From positions 44,433,847-44,497,846 of the forward strand of contig CP154954.1 of the NCBI GenBank assembly GCA_039621445.1: a DNA stretch of 64,000 bases. Reading direction: 5' to 3'. Shown here piece after piece: positions 12,013 to 41,345 of the stretch. Positions within the stretch are counted from its first letter, which is position 1, and every line of letters starts with the position of its first letter. The DNA is from Euglena gracilis (Eukaryota; Euglenida; Euglenophyceae; Euglenales). A program made the translations under genes and the position numbers. Under the pieces are notes generated by a model, which was not told where the DNA came from, did not search any database, and was given only the letters and a program-made list of their open reading frames with translations.

Positions 12013-12375
12013 GCTCGGGGGTCCCCCAGTGTTTTTAACCCTAGTTGGGCGCCTCTTTGGGTTCGCTGGGTCCCCTGTAGACACCAAGTTAACGACGATG
12101 AGGGGATGGGATGGGACAGGTAGGAATGGAAACTTGACCCTAACCCTATGCCTTTAAATAACATCATCAACTTTTCGGGTTCTGGGCCTTCCGGCCTGCG
12201 GCCGCCGCCCGGGAGGGGGGGGGGGTTAAATAGTCGGTCACTGGTATCGACTTTTGGTGATTGATACGTGATAAATTGGTGCCTACAGGGGACCAGCTAC
12301 CCCAAAGAGGCGCCCAACTAGGGTTAATACACATTGGGGGACCCTCGCTCGGCGCCTTCGGCGCCTCGCTCGGGT

Positions 12376-12820
12376 CAGGCTTTTGCTTAAGGACCCCCGG
12401 GGGGGGGGGGTACTGGCTAGCCAATCGGCTAGACACTGGAAAAAGTGGACTAGCGAGACCCCCCCCTCCCCCCCCGGGGGGGGGGTCCGGGGGTCCCCCG
12501 GACTGGAAAAAAATTTTTTTCCTCCGGCGCTGCGCGCCGGAGGAAAAACGAGGTTTTTAACAGGTTTTTGGCTGATTTTGTTCCAAAGATTCCCAAAAAT
12601 GGCCAAAAACGGGCATTTTTGGCCATTTTTGGGGGTCCCCAAAAAAATTTTCGGCGCTTCGCGCCGGTCACTGGAAAAAAATTTTCCACTAGCTAGCCCT
12701 GCTAGCAGACCCCCCCCGGGGGGGTCTGCTAGAAAACCCACTAGCCAAATTTGGACTAGCTGCAGTCCAGCCCCCCCCGGGGGGGGGGGGGGGTACTGCA
12801 ATCCCTTAAGCAAAAGCCTG
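12376..12820. mobile_element. Family A element, tandem copy 2
   Basis: 445 bp with perfect 17-bp inverted ends and perfect GCTCGGGT duplications at 12368-12375 and 12821-12828. The internal TCCGGCGCTGCGCGCCGGA hairpin differs by compensating changes from the GCTGTGC version in the sister copies. Confidence 0.92.
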
Positions 12821-13181
12821 GCTCGGGTCCCCCAGTGTTTTTAACCCTAGTTGGGCGCCTCTTTGGGTTCGCTGGGTCCCCTGTAGACACCAAGTTAACG
12901 ACGATGAGGGGATGGGATGGGACAGGTAGGAATGGAAACTTGACCCTAACCCTACGCCTTTAAATAACATCATCAACTTTTCGGGTTCTGGGCCTTCCGG
13001 CCTGCGGCCGCCGCCCGGGAGGGGGGGGGGGTTAAATAGTCGGTCACTGGTATCGACTTTTGGTGATTGATACGTGATAAATTGGTGCCTACAGGGGACC
13101 AGCTACCCCAAAGAGGCGCCCAACTAGGGTTAATACACATTGGGGGACCCTCGCTCGGCGCCTTCGGCGCCTCGCTCGGGT

Positions 13182-13632
13182 CAGGCTTTTGCTTAAAGAC
13201 CCCCCGGGGGGGGGGGTACTGGCTAGCCAATCGGCTAGACACTGGAAAAAGTGGACTAGCTAGACCCCCCCTCCCCCCCCGGGGGGGGGGGGGGGGTCCG
13301 GGGGTCCCCCGGACTGGAAAAATTTTTTTCCTCCGGCGCTGTGCGCCGGAGGAAAAACGAGGTTTTTAACAGGTTTTTGGCTGATTTTGTTCCAAAGCTT
13401 CCCAAAAATGGCCAAAAACGGGCACTTTTGGCCATTTTTGGGGGTCCCAAAAAAAATTTTCGGCGCTTCGCGCCGGTCACTGGAAAAAAATTTTCCACTA
13501 GCTAGCCCTGCTAGCAGACCCCCCCCGGGGGGGGTCTGCTAGAAAACCCACTAGCCAAATTTGGACTAGCTGCAGTCCAGCCCCCCCCCCGGGGGGGGGG
13601 GGGGGTACTGCAATCCCTTAAGCAAAAGCCTG
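13182..13632. mobile_element. Family A element, tandem copy 3
   Basis: 451 bp, left end CAGGCTTTTGCTTAAAG, right end CTTAAGCAAAAGCCTG, perfect GCTCGGGT duplications at 13174-13181 and 13633-13640. Length differences from its sisters lie mainly in the C/G homopolymer runs. Confidence 0.92.
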
Positions 13633-13902
13633 GCTCGGGTCCCCCAGTGTTTTTAACCCTAGTTGGGCGCCTCTTTGGGTTCGCTGGGTCCCCTGTAGAC
13701 ACCAAGTTAACGACGATGAGGGGATGGGATGGGACAGGTAGGAATGGAAACTTGACCCTAACCCTACGCCTTTAAATAACATCATCAACTTTTCGGGTTC
13801 TGAATTGCAGCGGCATTCGGCCGCTGCGCGGCCTTCCGGCCTCCGGCCGCCGCCCGGGAGGGGGGGGCTTAAATAGTCGTCACTGGTCGATCGACTTTTC
13901 AT

Positions 13903-13969
13903 AACCCTAACCCTAACCCTAACCCTAACCCTAACCCTAACCCTAACCCTAACCCTAACCCTAACCCTT
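13903..13969. repeat. CCCTAA telomere-like tract, right
   Basis: Eleven uninterrupted CCCTAA units, the longest such run in the window, directly after the last tandem unit. Same strand orientation as the left tract at 11011. It is too short and too internal to be a chromosome end. Confidence 0.9.
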
Positions 13970-14370
13970 TATCTTCGTAATTTGTGCGCATGTTCACCCT
14001 AACCCTGTTTTGAAAAAGCCTGTCTCTGGGGTCTAAACCATACTTCTTCCGAATAGCTTCGGATACATACGCCAAACCATTCCAATCGCTATCCATCCCA
14101 ACCCACGCCTTTCGCCCTGTCGAAAATACACTCTCGTCCTTCAGTAAAACCTTCAAAACCCTTCAGTCAGAGGAATAATTGGGCCAAAGATAAACAGGCG
14201 GGGGTCTAGGGGCCGGAAAGAACACCGTTTTCCGCAAATGGCACATACTGTGTGATGCACATGTGTAAGAGTGTGTGAAAGATGTGGGGAGTTAAAAACT
14301 GAGTAATTTTCCGACTGATTCTCTCTCTAAACAGATGCACGGTCTCCTGACGAGCAAGCATGTACACGGG

Positions 14371-14670
14371 AGGAGGCTCGAGATTTCGTTCGAGGAGGCT
14401 CTAGAGCCTCCTCGAACGACCTCGAACGACGTTCGAGGAGGCTCTAGAGCCTCCTCGAACCTCCTCGAACCACGTTCGAGGAGGCTCTAGAGCCTCCTCG
14501 AACGACCTCGAACGACGTTCGAGGAGGCTCTAGAGCCTACTCGAACGTGGTTCGAGGAGGCTCTAGAGCCTCCTCAAACGCCTTTTAAGCCCCCCCTCGA
14601 GGGGGGGGGGTGCTTAAAAACGTTCGAGGAGGCTCGAGGTCGAACGTTCGATCTCGAGCCTCCTCCTACG
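14371..14670. repeat. Array of GAGGCTCTAGAGCCTC palindromes, right
   Basis: Counterpart of 10436-10730. It is interrupted at about 14583-14620 by a small insert with ends TTTTAAGCCCCCCC and GGGGGGGTGCTTAAAA, itself a hairpin. Confidence 0.85.
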
Positions 14671-14689
14671 GTTACCCCCCCGGGGTTGC

Positions 14690-15085
14690 TGGGCTAGGGC
14701 TAGAAATTTGGGCTGGCTAGCCCGCCCCCCCCCCCCGGGGGGGGCTGGACCCCGGCTGGACCCGAACCGGGGCGAGCTGGACTGAAATCGGAAAAATGCC
14801 AAAAAAATGACCCGCAGAACACAGTTTTGAAAAAAAAGATGCATCTGAAACCCCCCAAAAATGCCCCAAACGCCCCCCAAACCCCATTTTTGGCCACTTT
14901 TGAACACAGTTTTTCAAAAAATTTCGGCGCTTTGCGCCGAAAAATTTTGGGCTGGACCCCCCAAAATGGGCTGGCTGGCTGGGCTAGCAGCACCCCCCCC
15001 CGGGGGGGGGTGCTGCTGCGGCTGGGCTGGGCCCAAATCGGGGCTGGCTGCAGCCGCCCCCCCCCCCGGGGGGGTTCGCAAAACC
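14690..15085. mobile_element. GC-run inverted element with shared core
   Basis: Runs of C facing runs of G occur at 14722-14747, 14990-15010 and 15055-15075, around a 'tttcggcgctttgcgccgaaa' hairpin. Its ends, GGTTGCTGGGCTAGGG and 'gcaaaacctta', are not clear inverted repeats, so limits are approximate. Non-coding. Confidence 0.4.
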
Positions 15086-15759
15086 TTAGAGAGATGTATG
15101 CATAACATGCATAACACACAAAACAGAATGACACCCACACCCACCCGCTGCTCCACAAGTGGGAAATGAAAAAGTGACCATTACAGCGGCTGGTTCCGAC
15201 GTATGGAGGAGGAAAACTGGTGTCCGGTGAAAGGAACAAATCTGGGAAATGAGAGAGAGAATGGGTGTGTGTGTTTGCGTGTTTGCAGAGGTGAATTATG
15301 GGACACGGTGTGGTGTCTGTCTGCGTCTCAAGGGTTAGGCTGGGAGAGCAGGAGGGGATGACGGGAGGGGGCAACAAAAACGGCGACAGGGAACTCTGCG
15401 GTGGCAGGACCCACGTTGAGGGGGAAGGGAAGGAGGCCCTCGCCCGGGCCTGCGAGGGCTGCAGGCAGCGGTGGGGCATGTTGGCTGTGGGGTCAGGACA
15501 TCTCGGGAGGCCATTGAGACCAATGGGCGGCGCACTGCAGCCATGACGCGCCTCGTGAGGCCTGCCCCCCCCCCACTGGGGCGATTTGCAGTATGGGTAA
15601 TTCCCCAAATAATACCCCTGGGGTATTATTCTTTCGCCCGAAGTCCTGGCCCGAGGGGGGGGATTATTTGGGGGGGGGGGGCAATACCACCCCAAAATTA
15701 TCGAAATTTTTCGAAGTCCCGTAGGAGCCAAAATAGCGCCAAAACTCCGTTTGGGGTCA

Positions 15760-16330
15760 TTTTTTGTGCTTTCTTATGAAATTTACCATTTTTGGAGGTC
15801 ATATGATCCAGAAAAAATTGATTTTTTTTCGTACCCGCCCCCCCCCCCCGGGCAATTGTCGCGTGACAAATCGGGCAGCACAGAGGGGGGTGACAATTTC
15901 CCGGGGTGACAATTTGGCCAGAACAGAGGGGGCTGACAATTGCCCGGGGCGTCAATTGCCCGGGGGCGTCAATTGCCCACCCATGTAAATCACATTTAAT
16001 CCAAATGACCAAGAACACCATCGGAAACACAAATGAACACAGGAAAAATGCAACTATGGTCGTGATATTGTACAGAGCGTTTGGTGTGCGAAAATTCTCA
16101 GCACGTTGTAGCGAAATAGAGGATCAATCGAGTTGTCGGCGAAAAGAAAATTCACAATGCAATACTGCAAATGCGGGGGTGACAAATTGGGCAGCACGGA
16201 AGGGGGTGACAATTTCCCGGGTGAAAAATTGGCCGGCACAGCCAGGGGTGACAATTGCCCAGGGGCGTCAATTGCCCGGGGGCGTCGATTGCCCGGGGGG
16301 GGCGCGGGTAATTTGTTGTCAGAGATTGTG
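15760..16330. repeat. GACAATTGCCCGGGGGCGTC repeat, copy 1
   Basis: Tandem and inverted copies of 'ggggtgacaatttcccgg' and 'gggcgtcaattgcccgg' lie on both sides of a unique centre ('accaagaacaccatc...aacacaaatgaacac'). The same arrangement, centre included, recurs at 30720-31220, so the whole 0.5 kb is one repeat family. Confidence 0.75.
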
Positions 16331-18358
16331 ATTTTTACCGACATTTTCAGGTCAAAATCCGGTCCTTCGGCCCGAAACCGTGGGGGGGGGGTATTAAGCC
16401 GGTCGCCGAAGTCGGACCCCGAGGCGGGGGGGGGGTATTATTTGGGGGGTATTATTTGGGGGGAGGGTTCAATAAAGGTGAAAAGTTCCAGGCATACCAC
16501 CCCCATACATGCACCGGGAAACCTCCAGTATTCGGACATCTGAAGGGTGGTAACAAGCTGCTCGTTATCAACCCCGGGGATGCCCTCCAATGGAGCGCAT
16601 GCCCACCGGCCGATCCGGGCAAATCTTCTTTGAGGGCCAAGCTGAGGAGGGGGAGGGCTCCACCAACCCACCCACCACCACCACCCAGGGGCAACACTAC
16701 CCCCCCCCCCCAGGGAGGAGGGGCAGGGGTGTACGGGAATCCCCGAAACCCCATTGTGGTGGTGGGAGGGTCGACCAACCCCCCCCCTATTTTCGGGGGT
16801 GCCGCTTTTAGGTCAAAGCTTTCCTTCGGCTCCTTTGCCACGAAGGAATGGGCGGTGCCATGGTGACCTCCCAGGGCTGTCCGGGGGGGGGGGTCAATTT
16901 TGGGTTTTTCAACAAAAAAAAACAGAGGAAAACTTCCCAACCGCTTGACCCCAAGAAGGTGGGGGGGGAGGGTCAAATGGTGGACTCGCCCACCCTTTCC
17001 CTCCCCTTCTCACGGGAGTCCATCGTTTAAAAATTCCTGGGCATGACCCCTTCCCCTCCGGGGGGTCGGTGGGGGGGGGGGGTTGGTGGGGCCAAAGAAT
17101 GCCCAATACAGGTGCTGGGTATTATCTTAAATACCAGTGGTAGTAACCTTCTGTGGAAAAGGGGGAGGGGTAGATTTTTTTCGACGCCACATGCTGGGGA
17201 AAAAACCCACTTCGAAGCCTTGCAAAAACCATTTGAAAACCTTTAATCCTCATTCTAAAAGGGTCCTGGCATAAACTTTTCAGATAAAAATTACCTCTAA
17301 AAAGGATTTACATCAGTCAAATGCCCAAAATCTGCACTCTCCTGACGCTTCACATCACCCACCCCCTTGTCGAAGACAGCCTCTGCTTGACCCATCCATA
17401 TCAATGGGACAATGGCATGTTCTCAAACAACAAGCCATCACATAAAAAGGATCAGTCCCAACTTGTTTTCCATTTTGGTGCTGCTTTATTGACACAGAAC
17501 TCGGCACAAAACCCCAGTGTCAACTTTAACACCCCAGACATTTTCAAGACGGCATGGCTTCCACCACATGAGCATCGCCGGTGATCAGTGCGCCGGTGAG
17601 ACAGGTACACACAAGGGACGTTTTGGGGGCATTTAGCACCTCACTGAAAAGGTGGACAGGGGGGATAAGAGCGGAGAGGAGGAAATACACACACACGCAC
17701 AGAAGAGGTGTGACTGCGAGGTGAGAGAGACAGCAATTTCACAACCGATCACTGGCTGTCTTCATAAAAGACCCTGACCTCTCTTGCCGAACAGGGCTGG
17801 GGGGCGATTGGCTCTCAGAGTCTCGGGGGAAATCCATACAAGCTAGCAACCCTCCCTCCCAGGGGAGGGAACTGGCATTGCAACGGTGGGAGAAATTCCC
17901 ATACAGGAGGCAGTGACCCCCGGCCGAGGTTGTTTTCTTTTTTGACTTTGGTGCCCAAGGAAAACGTCGTTCCCTCTTCGTCTAAAAACTGAGAAAGATG
18001 GCGGGGAGGGGGTTTTGTTTGGCCAAAATATAGAGTGCCGATTTTGTTTGATTTTAATACCCCCTTGAGCTTTGTGGATGGTTACTCAACCCCAAGCCCC
18101 AAAGCCTATGTTAGCCCGTGGGGCTGTTGTGGTGGTGGTCTGTACACACTAGCACAGTCCTGCCCCACACAGCAGAACCCCAGCCAGCCGTGCCACAGGG
18201 CTGGGGTCAAGTCTGAAACCAGTCGTGCAACCCTTTTTGTTTGCATCTCTAAACCCAGCCCAGACAAGGTGATCAATACTGAGGCGGGTGGCTTTTGGAC
18301 AATACATGATAGTGACCCCTGTCAACGCTGAAGAGAATTCCTTGCAGATGGCTTGCAG
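16331..18358. other. No supported gene
   Basis: G-rich runs and short hairpins up to 17090; from 17100 to 18358 the composition becomes more even, but no frame shows a motif or consistent protein-like sequence. Confidence 0.35.
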
Positions 18359-18690
18359 TTATTCCTGATTCTGCAATATCTGCTCCAGCTTGTTTTTCAG
18401 CACCTCAGATCTTTCAAATTTGCTCAAGAAATCTTTTAGATGGGAGCGCACCTTTAAGAGACGCACCAGCCGCGCCACATTTTCCGCAATTTTTGCCGGG
18501 GAAAAACCATCCCTGCATTTGAATTCGAGCTTTATGAGCATTCCGTTGCCATCATTTTTCATGCAAAGTTTTGTTGCGTGCGTGAAATTTCTCTGTGTAT
18601 GTTTATGAACTTGTGCTTCCCGAAATTGGTCAAAAAATTCCAATACCAAAAACCAAGCCCGTGCAACCCTGACCTACCGGACTCGGGTTT
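18359..18690 (-). CDS. Coding-like ORF, possible terminal exon
   Basis: A frame of about 110 codons ends at 18359. Its last part includes SPAKIAENVARLVRLLKVRS and LSKFERSEVLKNKLEQIL, a charged, probably helical sequence with normal amino-acid balance, unlike the proline-rich chance ORFs around it. It has no clear start codon at its upstream end, so it would be the last exon of a gene or a fragment. I do not recognise the family. It lies 1.4 kb beyond the stop of cyclase gene A on the same strand. Confidence 0.35.
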
Positions 18691-19397
18691 ACCCGCCTGT
18701 GACTTCGAGGCTTGCCCAAGCTGCTTCCTGATCCACTGGAGTTTTCACGGCCCATTTTCATCGGTTTTTGGTCCGCTTTGGAGCCAAAAATCGCGATCTT
18801 CCAAAGGAAGAAAATACAAACAAATGCACCCCCGTCAGATGAGGCATAGACAGAGGGTTCCTCAGGCTCCATTTTTGGTCGTCGGGCATTTCCTTCGGTT
18901 CCTTCTCTCAGGCTAATGTGGAGTTGTGGTTAAATCAAAATACTGGTAGATCGGGCACTCCCATGCTGATTGAAGGTCACCGGACAATTTTTTTTGGTTT
19001 TACCTCATATGCATTCAAATTGATTTCATTTTATTCATGGTATATATTCCACTGAACCATGATCCTTTTATGACCTTCATACTGTCCTTAGCTCGGCTCA
19101 ATCAAAAACCTGGTTTTCATTGGGTTCGATGAAGCCAAGCTGCAATTCCTTTAGTGGGGGTGGTCAAAGAGGGAAAAGACCACATTCTTTGGCCCCCGCC
19201 GAAACAAAATTTGAAAACTCATTTCATAAATTTTTCGTCTTACATGCGACCAAATGGGAGGGGGAGAGGAAAAAGGTTCAGCACAAAACGCGAAAGAATT
19301 CTTCACCCAAGCCGCATCTGGTCGGGGGTTTCCACTGCCTAAATTCTGGACACCTCGAGCCTCCTCCTGAAGGAAGCCCAAGCCCCATCCTCCCAAA

Positions 19398-19660
19398 CAG
19401 GTTGTTTTTAACCAACCCCGGGGGGGGGAGGGGGGGTCCAGAGTGCCTTGGGGTGCCTGCCCATGCAGGCACTACCCCCCCCCCGGGGTCGGATTTCGGC
19501 CTGCGCCCAGGCACATTCCTTTGAAAATGGGCCATTTTTGGCTCCCCGGCGCCTTTGGCGCCGGCGTCTGTGCTACTGCCCCCCCCCCGCGGGGGGGGGG
19601 GTCGGATCGGGAGTGCCTTGGGGTGCCTGCCCAGGCAGGGCACCACCTTAAAACAGCCTG
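19398..19660. mobile_element. Family B element, 3' of cyclase gene A
   Basis: 263 bp, ends CAGGTTGTTTTTAACC and CTTAAAACAGCCTG, with identical 8-bp flanks CTCCCAAA at 19390-19397 and 19661-19668. Inside are the GGCGCCTTTGGCGCC hairpin and C/G runs. It lies 77 bp downstream of the gene A stop codon and could be in its 3' untranslated region. Confidence 0.88.
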
Positions 19661-19736
19661 CTCCCAAACCAGTTGCATGAAAACAGCCGGGGTTGCAAAG
19701 GTGTCGGGGAGGGGAGACCGGGATGTGCCACCGCTG

Positions 19737-37437
<17,701 letters not shown>

Positions 37438-37449
37438 CGGTGGCAACCT

Positions 37450-39750
37450 GCGTGGGGGCTCTGGGGGACTGGGACTGGTAAACTGGAAGCTGGTGCGGGG
37501 ACAGGGATGGGGAGAGCAGAAATGTCCTCCCTCAGGTTCTGAACCCCAATGACTGATTTTTGACAGGCAGAAACAAAGGCCAAAAATCCCTGCCGTCTGC
37601 TGATGTTGCGCTTCTTGGCATGATTTTGTCAAAATGATGTTAAAAAAAGAACTCTCCGTTTCACGGAGCTGGAGGGGAGTGCAACAACATTGGGCGGTGG
37701 ACCCGACCGCAGCTTGCGCATGAACCTCTTCGAGGTGTGGGGGACGGCGGCGGCGCCAGCCGTGTCGCTGGGCAGGGCCTTCGCCATCTCCACCGTGGAG
37801 AAGGACGGGTTGCAGGACCCCGCCGGGGAGTGGCTGCTGCTCCGCGGCATACGGGCTGGGGGACCGGCCACTGCAACGGGAAATGGGGCGGAGGGGCAGG
37901 GGGGTAGACAGAAGACCCAGATGGCCCAATCCTGACACTGCCGAAAGCTGGGAAAAAATATTTTCTAATTTAATAATAATGAATAATAATAATTGGGATT
38001 TGTCAGCCCCCATGTCCTCAAACTTGAAGAAAATAAAATGCAAGCATGCAAAGCCCCACAATTATACAGGACATGGTTGGAGGAGTCAAATCCTGCCAGG
38101 ACTCATCAGCTGGGTGATCGCCGCTCCTGGGCTCGCAGTCAGGCCGTGCCTGCTTTACCTGTACTGGCATGACGGTTGTTTGCATTTCCTTGGGGGGGGG
38201 GAGTGGTTGATCAGCAGCCCCCTGCCTTTGGTCTTGCTTCCTCCAAGGGGTCACTCCATGCGGAGGCTGTTGGAGCACACTTCAGGTTGTGTTCGGTCAA
38301 AAATTCAGTGTTAAGAAAGGGGACAAAAGTTAAACCCCGTATTCCCCAAAAACTTAGCCATATTTAGCCATATGCATTAAAAAGTAGCTATATGTTTGGC
38401 TTTGTGCCGAAAATTTCTGGCTTAAAGCCCCCTGGCACGGGACTCCCCGTGCCAGGGAGGCGTCCAAAATAAAAAGAAACTTAGTGGCAGTACTGTGGGT
38501 ACTGCATGCGTTGACCTCCTGTTTTCCCCCTTGTCGAATTCAATGGCCGCAATACCGGAAATCGCCAACTTTACTTACTTCGAATATAATTGGCTGAAAA
38601 GATTTAACAGCCCGCAGTGCCGGCGAGCTTGGGATCCTGTGAGATGCAGGGGAGGGGGGAGGACGGCCGAAGAACTTCCAAAAGTGGCAAGGTGGAAATA
38701 AATCAAAAAATAGATTAATTCCGAAAAAATTCTGTTTTCCTGGAGATCGTGCAATTTTATGGAAACCCAAAATCATATGCTCTGGAATGGCTGCTTCAAA
38801 AAATTTCTTCTGACGTTGCTGGGGTGACAGAGTCAGATCTTCGCAAAATGCTCCAGCCCACAACCACAACCTGAGCCCGCCCCGAGTGCTTAGCGGCTTC
38901 AAACACCTGCTGAACCGCTTCTAATAAGGCCAGCCGCAAGTGTACAGGGGAACCCCGGAACACAAACGGCGAAGACGAAAGGGGGCAGGGGGGGAGGAAC
39001 GAGCAGGTCCCACAGGGGAAGCCCCTGCAACGGATGGCAGCGAAGATAAGGGAGGGGAGGGTGGGGGGCCGGGGTCCCCGACAGCGGACGGGGTGTGGAA
39101 GATGGCCGAAAGGGGGGAAGGGAGGTCCGCCAGCGGGGACTGAGAAAGGGGGGAACGGAGGGACCCAGGGAAGACGGGCGGGATCGGGGGGGGGGGACAC
39201 CAGGAGAGTGCCCGGGGGCCCTCTCTGGGGCAGGGGCACCGGGGGGCACGGGCAAAAGTTGACACTTTTCGACCGTTGGTCGGCACACACCATCCGACAC
39301 CGGGACAATTTCACGCAATTGTAATCATGCCTGAAACAATATTCATTTTTTCCTTCAACTTGAGAAATGTGCCTTTTCCAACAAAACATGTTAAAATCCT
39401 CAAAAAAATTGCCTAGACAGGTGAAGAGAAAAGTACCAACAAGGAGCAAGCACAGAGGGTGGAGAAGGACATCGGGCGGGGGAGGGGGTAGGTGTCCCAT
39501 ATACCTTTTAGAATCTTTCATAAAATCGCCATAAACAGATGAGATCCAAGAAAAAAACAAAATAATGTCAGAAATGTGCCTGATCCAACCCTGTAAGGCC
39601 AGACAGCCGCGGGATGTCACATAGAACATGGAAAAGAAAGTGGGTGGTCGGACTGTTGGCAGTTTTGTCAAGGGTAATCCCTGGAATATCAACACGATTC
39701 AAAACCAATTCATCCTCCCCTCTGATAAATCCAAAAATCAAAACCAACCT
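37450..39750. other. Intergenic, no supported gene
   Basis: A GC-rich frame at 37640-37870 (minus) and several short frames to 39.7 kb show no recognised motif. 38990-39250 is G-rich and gives proline-rich chance ORFs on the minus strand. Confidence 0.35.
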
Positions 39751-39759
39751 GCACTGCAC

Positions 39760-39778
39760 ACACACAGAAACACAGATA

Positions 39779-39818
<40 letters not shown>

Positions 39819-41345
39819 TGGGATGTATGTATGCATACACACATGTGTAAATATGTGCACATATGTAAATACATACATGCATGATGCACATAATTACGCC
39901 CACCTGCAACCGACCCTCCGACCTACCGACCTACAGACATGTCTCCATACATACATACATACATACATACATACATACATACATACATACATACATACAT
40001 ACATACATACATACATACATACATACATACATACATGCATACATACATACATACATACCTCCCCCCCCCCCTTGTCCAACGACCACTAATGTTCGTCTCT
40101 GACCGGGGGGGCTGTCGCTAAAATGGCCAATGTTCGTCTCCGACCAGGGGGGGGTGGTCGTTAGACAAGCGGGGTGGACCACAAGTCGGAGGAAAATTTG
40201 CCATAGATGGGGGTATATGGCCATTTTTGGGCTGTTTTTGGCCATTTATGCTATTTCTTGACTACGGTTGGCCACTTTTGGCCATTTTGGAAATTTTTTG
40301 AGCGCTTTTGGGAATTTTTAGGCATTTTTGACCACTTTTTGCCATGTTTGGTCGCTTTTGGCCACTTTTGGCAACTGTTGGCCACACTTTGGCCCCCTTT
40401 GACCGTTTTTGGCCACTTTAGGCTGTTTTTGGTTACTTTTGGCCATTTTTGCCTTATTTTTGCTATTTTTGGCAACTTTTTGGGCACCTTTGGCCATCCC
40501 TTAGCCATTTTAAGCCATTTTGGGTTATTTTTGACTGTTTTTAGCCAACTTTTACCAATTTTGGCCGAACCAACATCGTATACAAAAAGATCATCTCTGA
40601 CCGGGGGGGTGGTCGTTAGACAAGCCCGGTCGTTGGACAAGGGGGGGGGAGGTACATACATACATACATACATACATACATACATACATACATACATACA
40701 TACATACATACATACATACATACAAACAGACATACATACAGACAGACATAAAAACATACAGACATACATACATATACAAAAATACATACATACAGACAGA
40801 CATACATATAGACAGACATACATACATACATACATACAGACATACATACATACAGACATACAGACAGACATACATACATACATACAGACATACATACAGA
40901 CATACATACATACAGACATACATACATACATACATACATACATACATACATACATACATACATACATACATACATACATACATACATACATACATACATA
41001 CATACATACATACATACATACATACATACATACACACAACCATACACACAACCATACATACATACATACAACACACATACATACATACACACATGCATAC
41101 ATGCATACATACATGCATGCATACATGCATACATGTACATGTACATGTACATGCATGTCTGCATGCATACAGACAGACAGACAGACATCCCTGCCTTAAT
41201 AACACACATATACACATACATACACACATGCATACATGCATACATAGACACATACATGCATGAATGCATGGATGCATGCATCCATCCATCCATCCATCCA
41301 TCTGTCTGTCTGTCTGTCTGTCCGTCTGTCCGATACAGATTTAAA
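39760..41345. repeat. Tetranucleotide microsatellite field
   Basis: CA and GA runs (39775-39820), then TACA repeats (39940-40056 and 40654-41130, with CAGA variants) and CATC/TCTG runs (41278-41340). All long ORFs here (MYVCMYVC, YIHTYIHT) are translations of the repeat. Interrupted by the element at 40057-40653. Confidence 0.95.
40057..40653. mobile_element. Family H-like element inside the TACA array
   Basis: 597 bp. Left end ACCTCCCCCC...CTTGTCCAACGACC, right end GGTCGTTGGACAAGG...GGGGAGGT, with 'tctctgaccgggggggtggtcgttagacaa' just inside. Both flanks are pure TACA repeat, so the target was the satellite itself and any duplication (such as ACATACAT) is hidden. The middle is made of about 20 degenerate 'ttttggccactttt' units. 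Confidence 0.8.

Larger units (their letters stand above)
11088..13890. repeat. Subtelomere-like tandem array, one empty and three filled units
   Basis: The landmark ATTGATACGTGATAAATTGG starts at 11101, 11452, 12260 and 13066. The first period is 351 bp and the next two are 808 and 806 bp. The difference is a family A transposon at the site GCTCGGGT, absent in the first unit (11209-11216) and present in the others. Each unit also contains a GGCGCCTTCGGCGCC palindrome, short CCCTAA words and a GC hairpin near 'ggccttccggcctgcggccgcc'. Frames across units (for example 'WAPLWGSWSPVGTNL') come from the repeat and are not genes. Confidence 0.85.
10405..14690. repeat. Composite block bounded by palindrome arrays
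   Basis: The left boundary reads CCCCGGGGGGGTTGCTGGGG, then GGTTACGGTAGGAGGAGGCTC. The right boundary reads GAGCCTCCTCCTACGGTTAC followed by CCCCCCCGGGG, so the ends are inverted copies. Inside, from outside in, are arrays of GAGGCTCTAGAGCCTC palindromes, unique spacers, CCCTAA tracts, and a tandem array of about 0.35-0.8 kb units. Each layer is present on both sides. It may be a subtelomeric module, a large foldback element, or the product of a rearrangement. Confidence 0.55.

Noticed and set aside
11041-13900. ORFs of 80-180 codons repeated in the tandem array
   Set aside because: They recur only because the DNA unit recurs, on both strands, and run through C/G homopolymers and transposon sequence.
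10436-14670. CRISPR-like interpretation of the palindrome arrays
   Set aside because: Spacing and spacers are too short and irregular, spacers themselves are repeats, and the window is eukaryotic.
14700-15731. 343-codon ORF, minus strand
   Set aside because: Proline-rich, runs through C/G runs and an element, no motif, no agreement with any neighbour.
39881-41301. Long cysteine/tyrosine ORFs (MYVCMYVC, YIHTYIHT) on both strands
   Set aside because: They are translations of the TACA/TGTA microsatellite. The repeat has no stop in several frames, so length carries no information.
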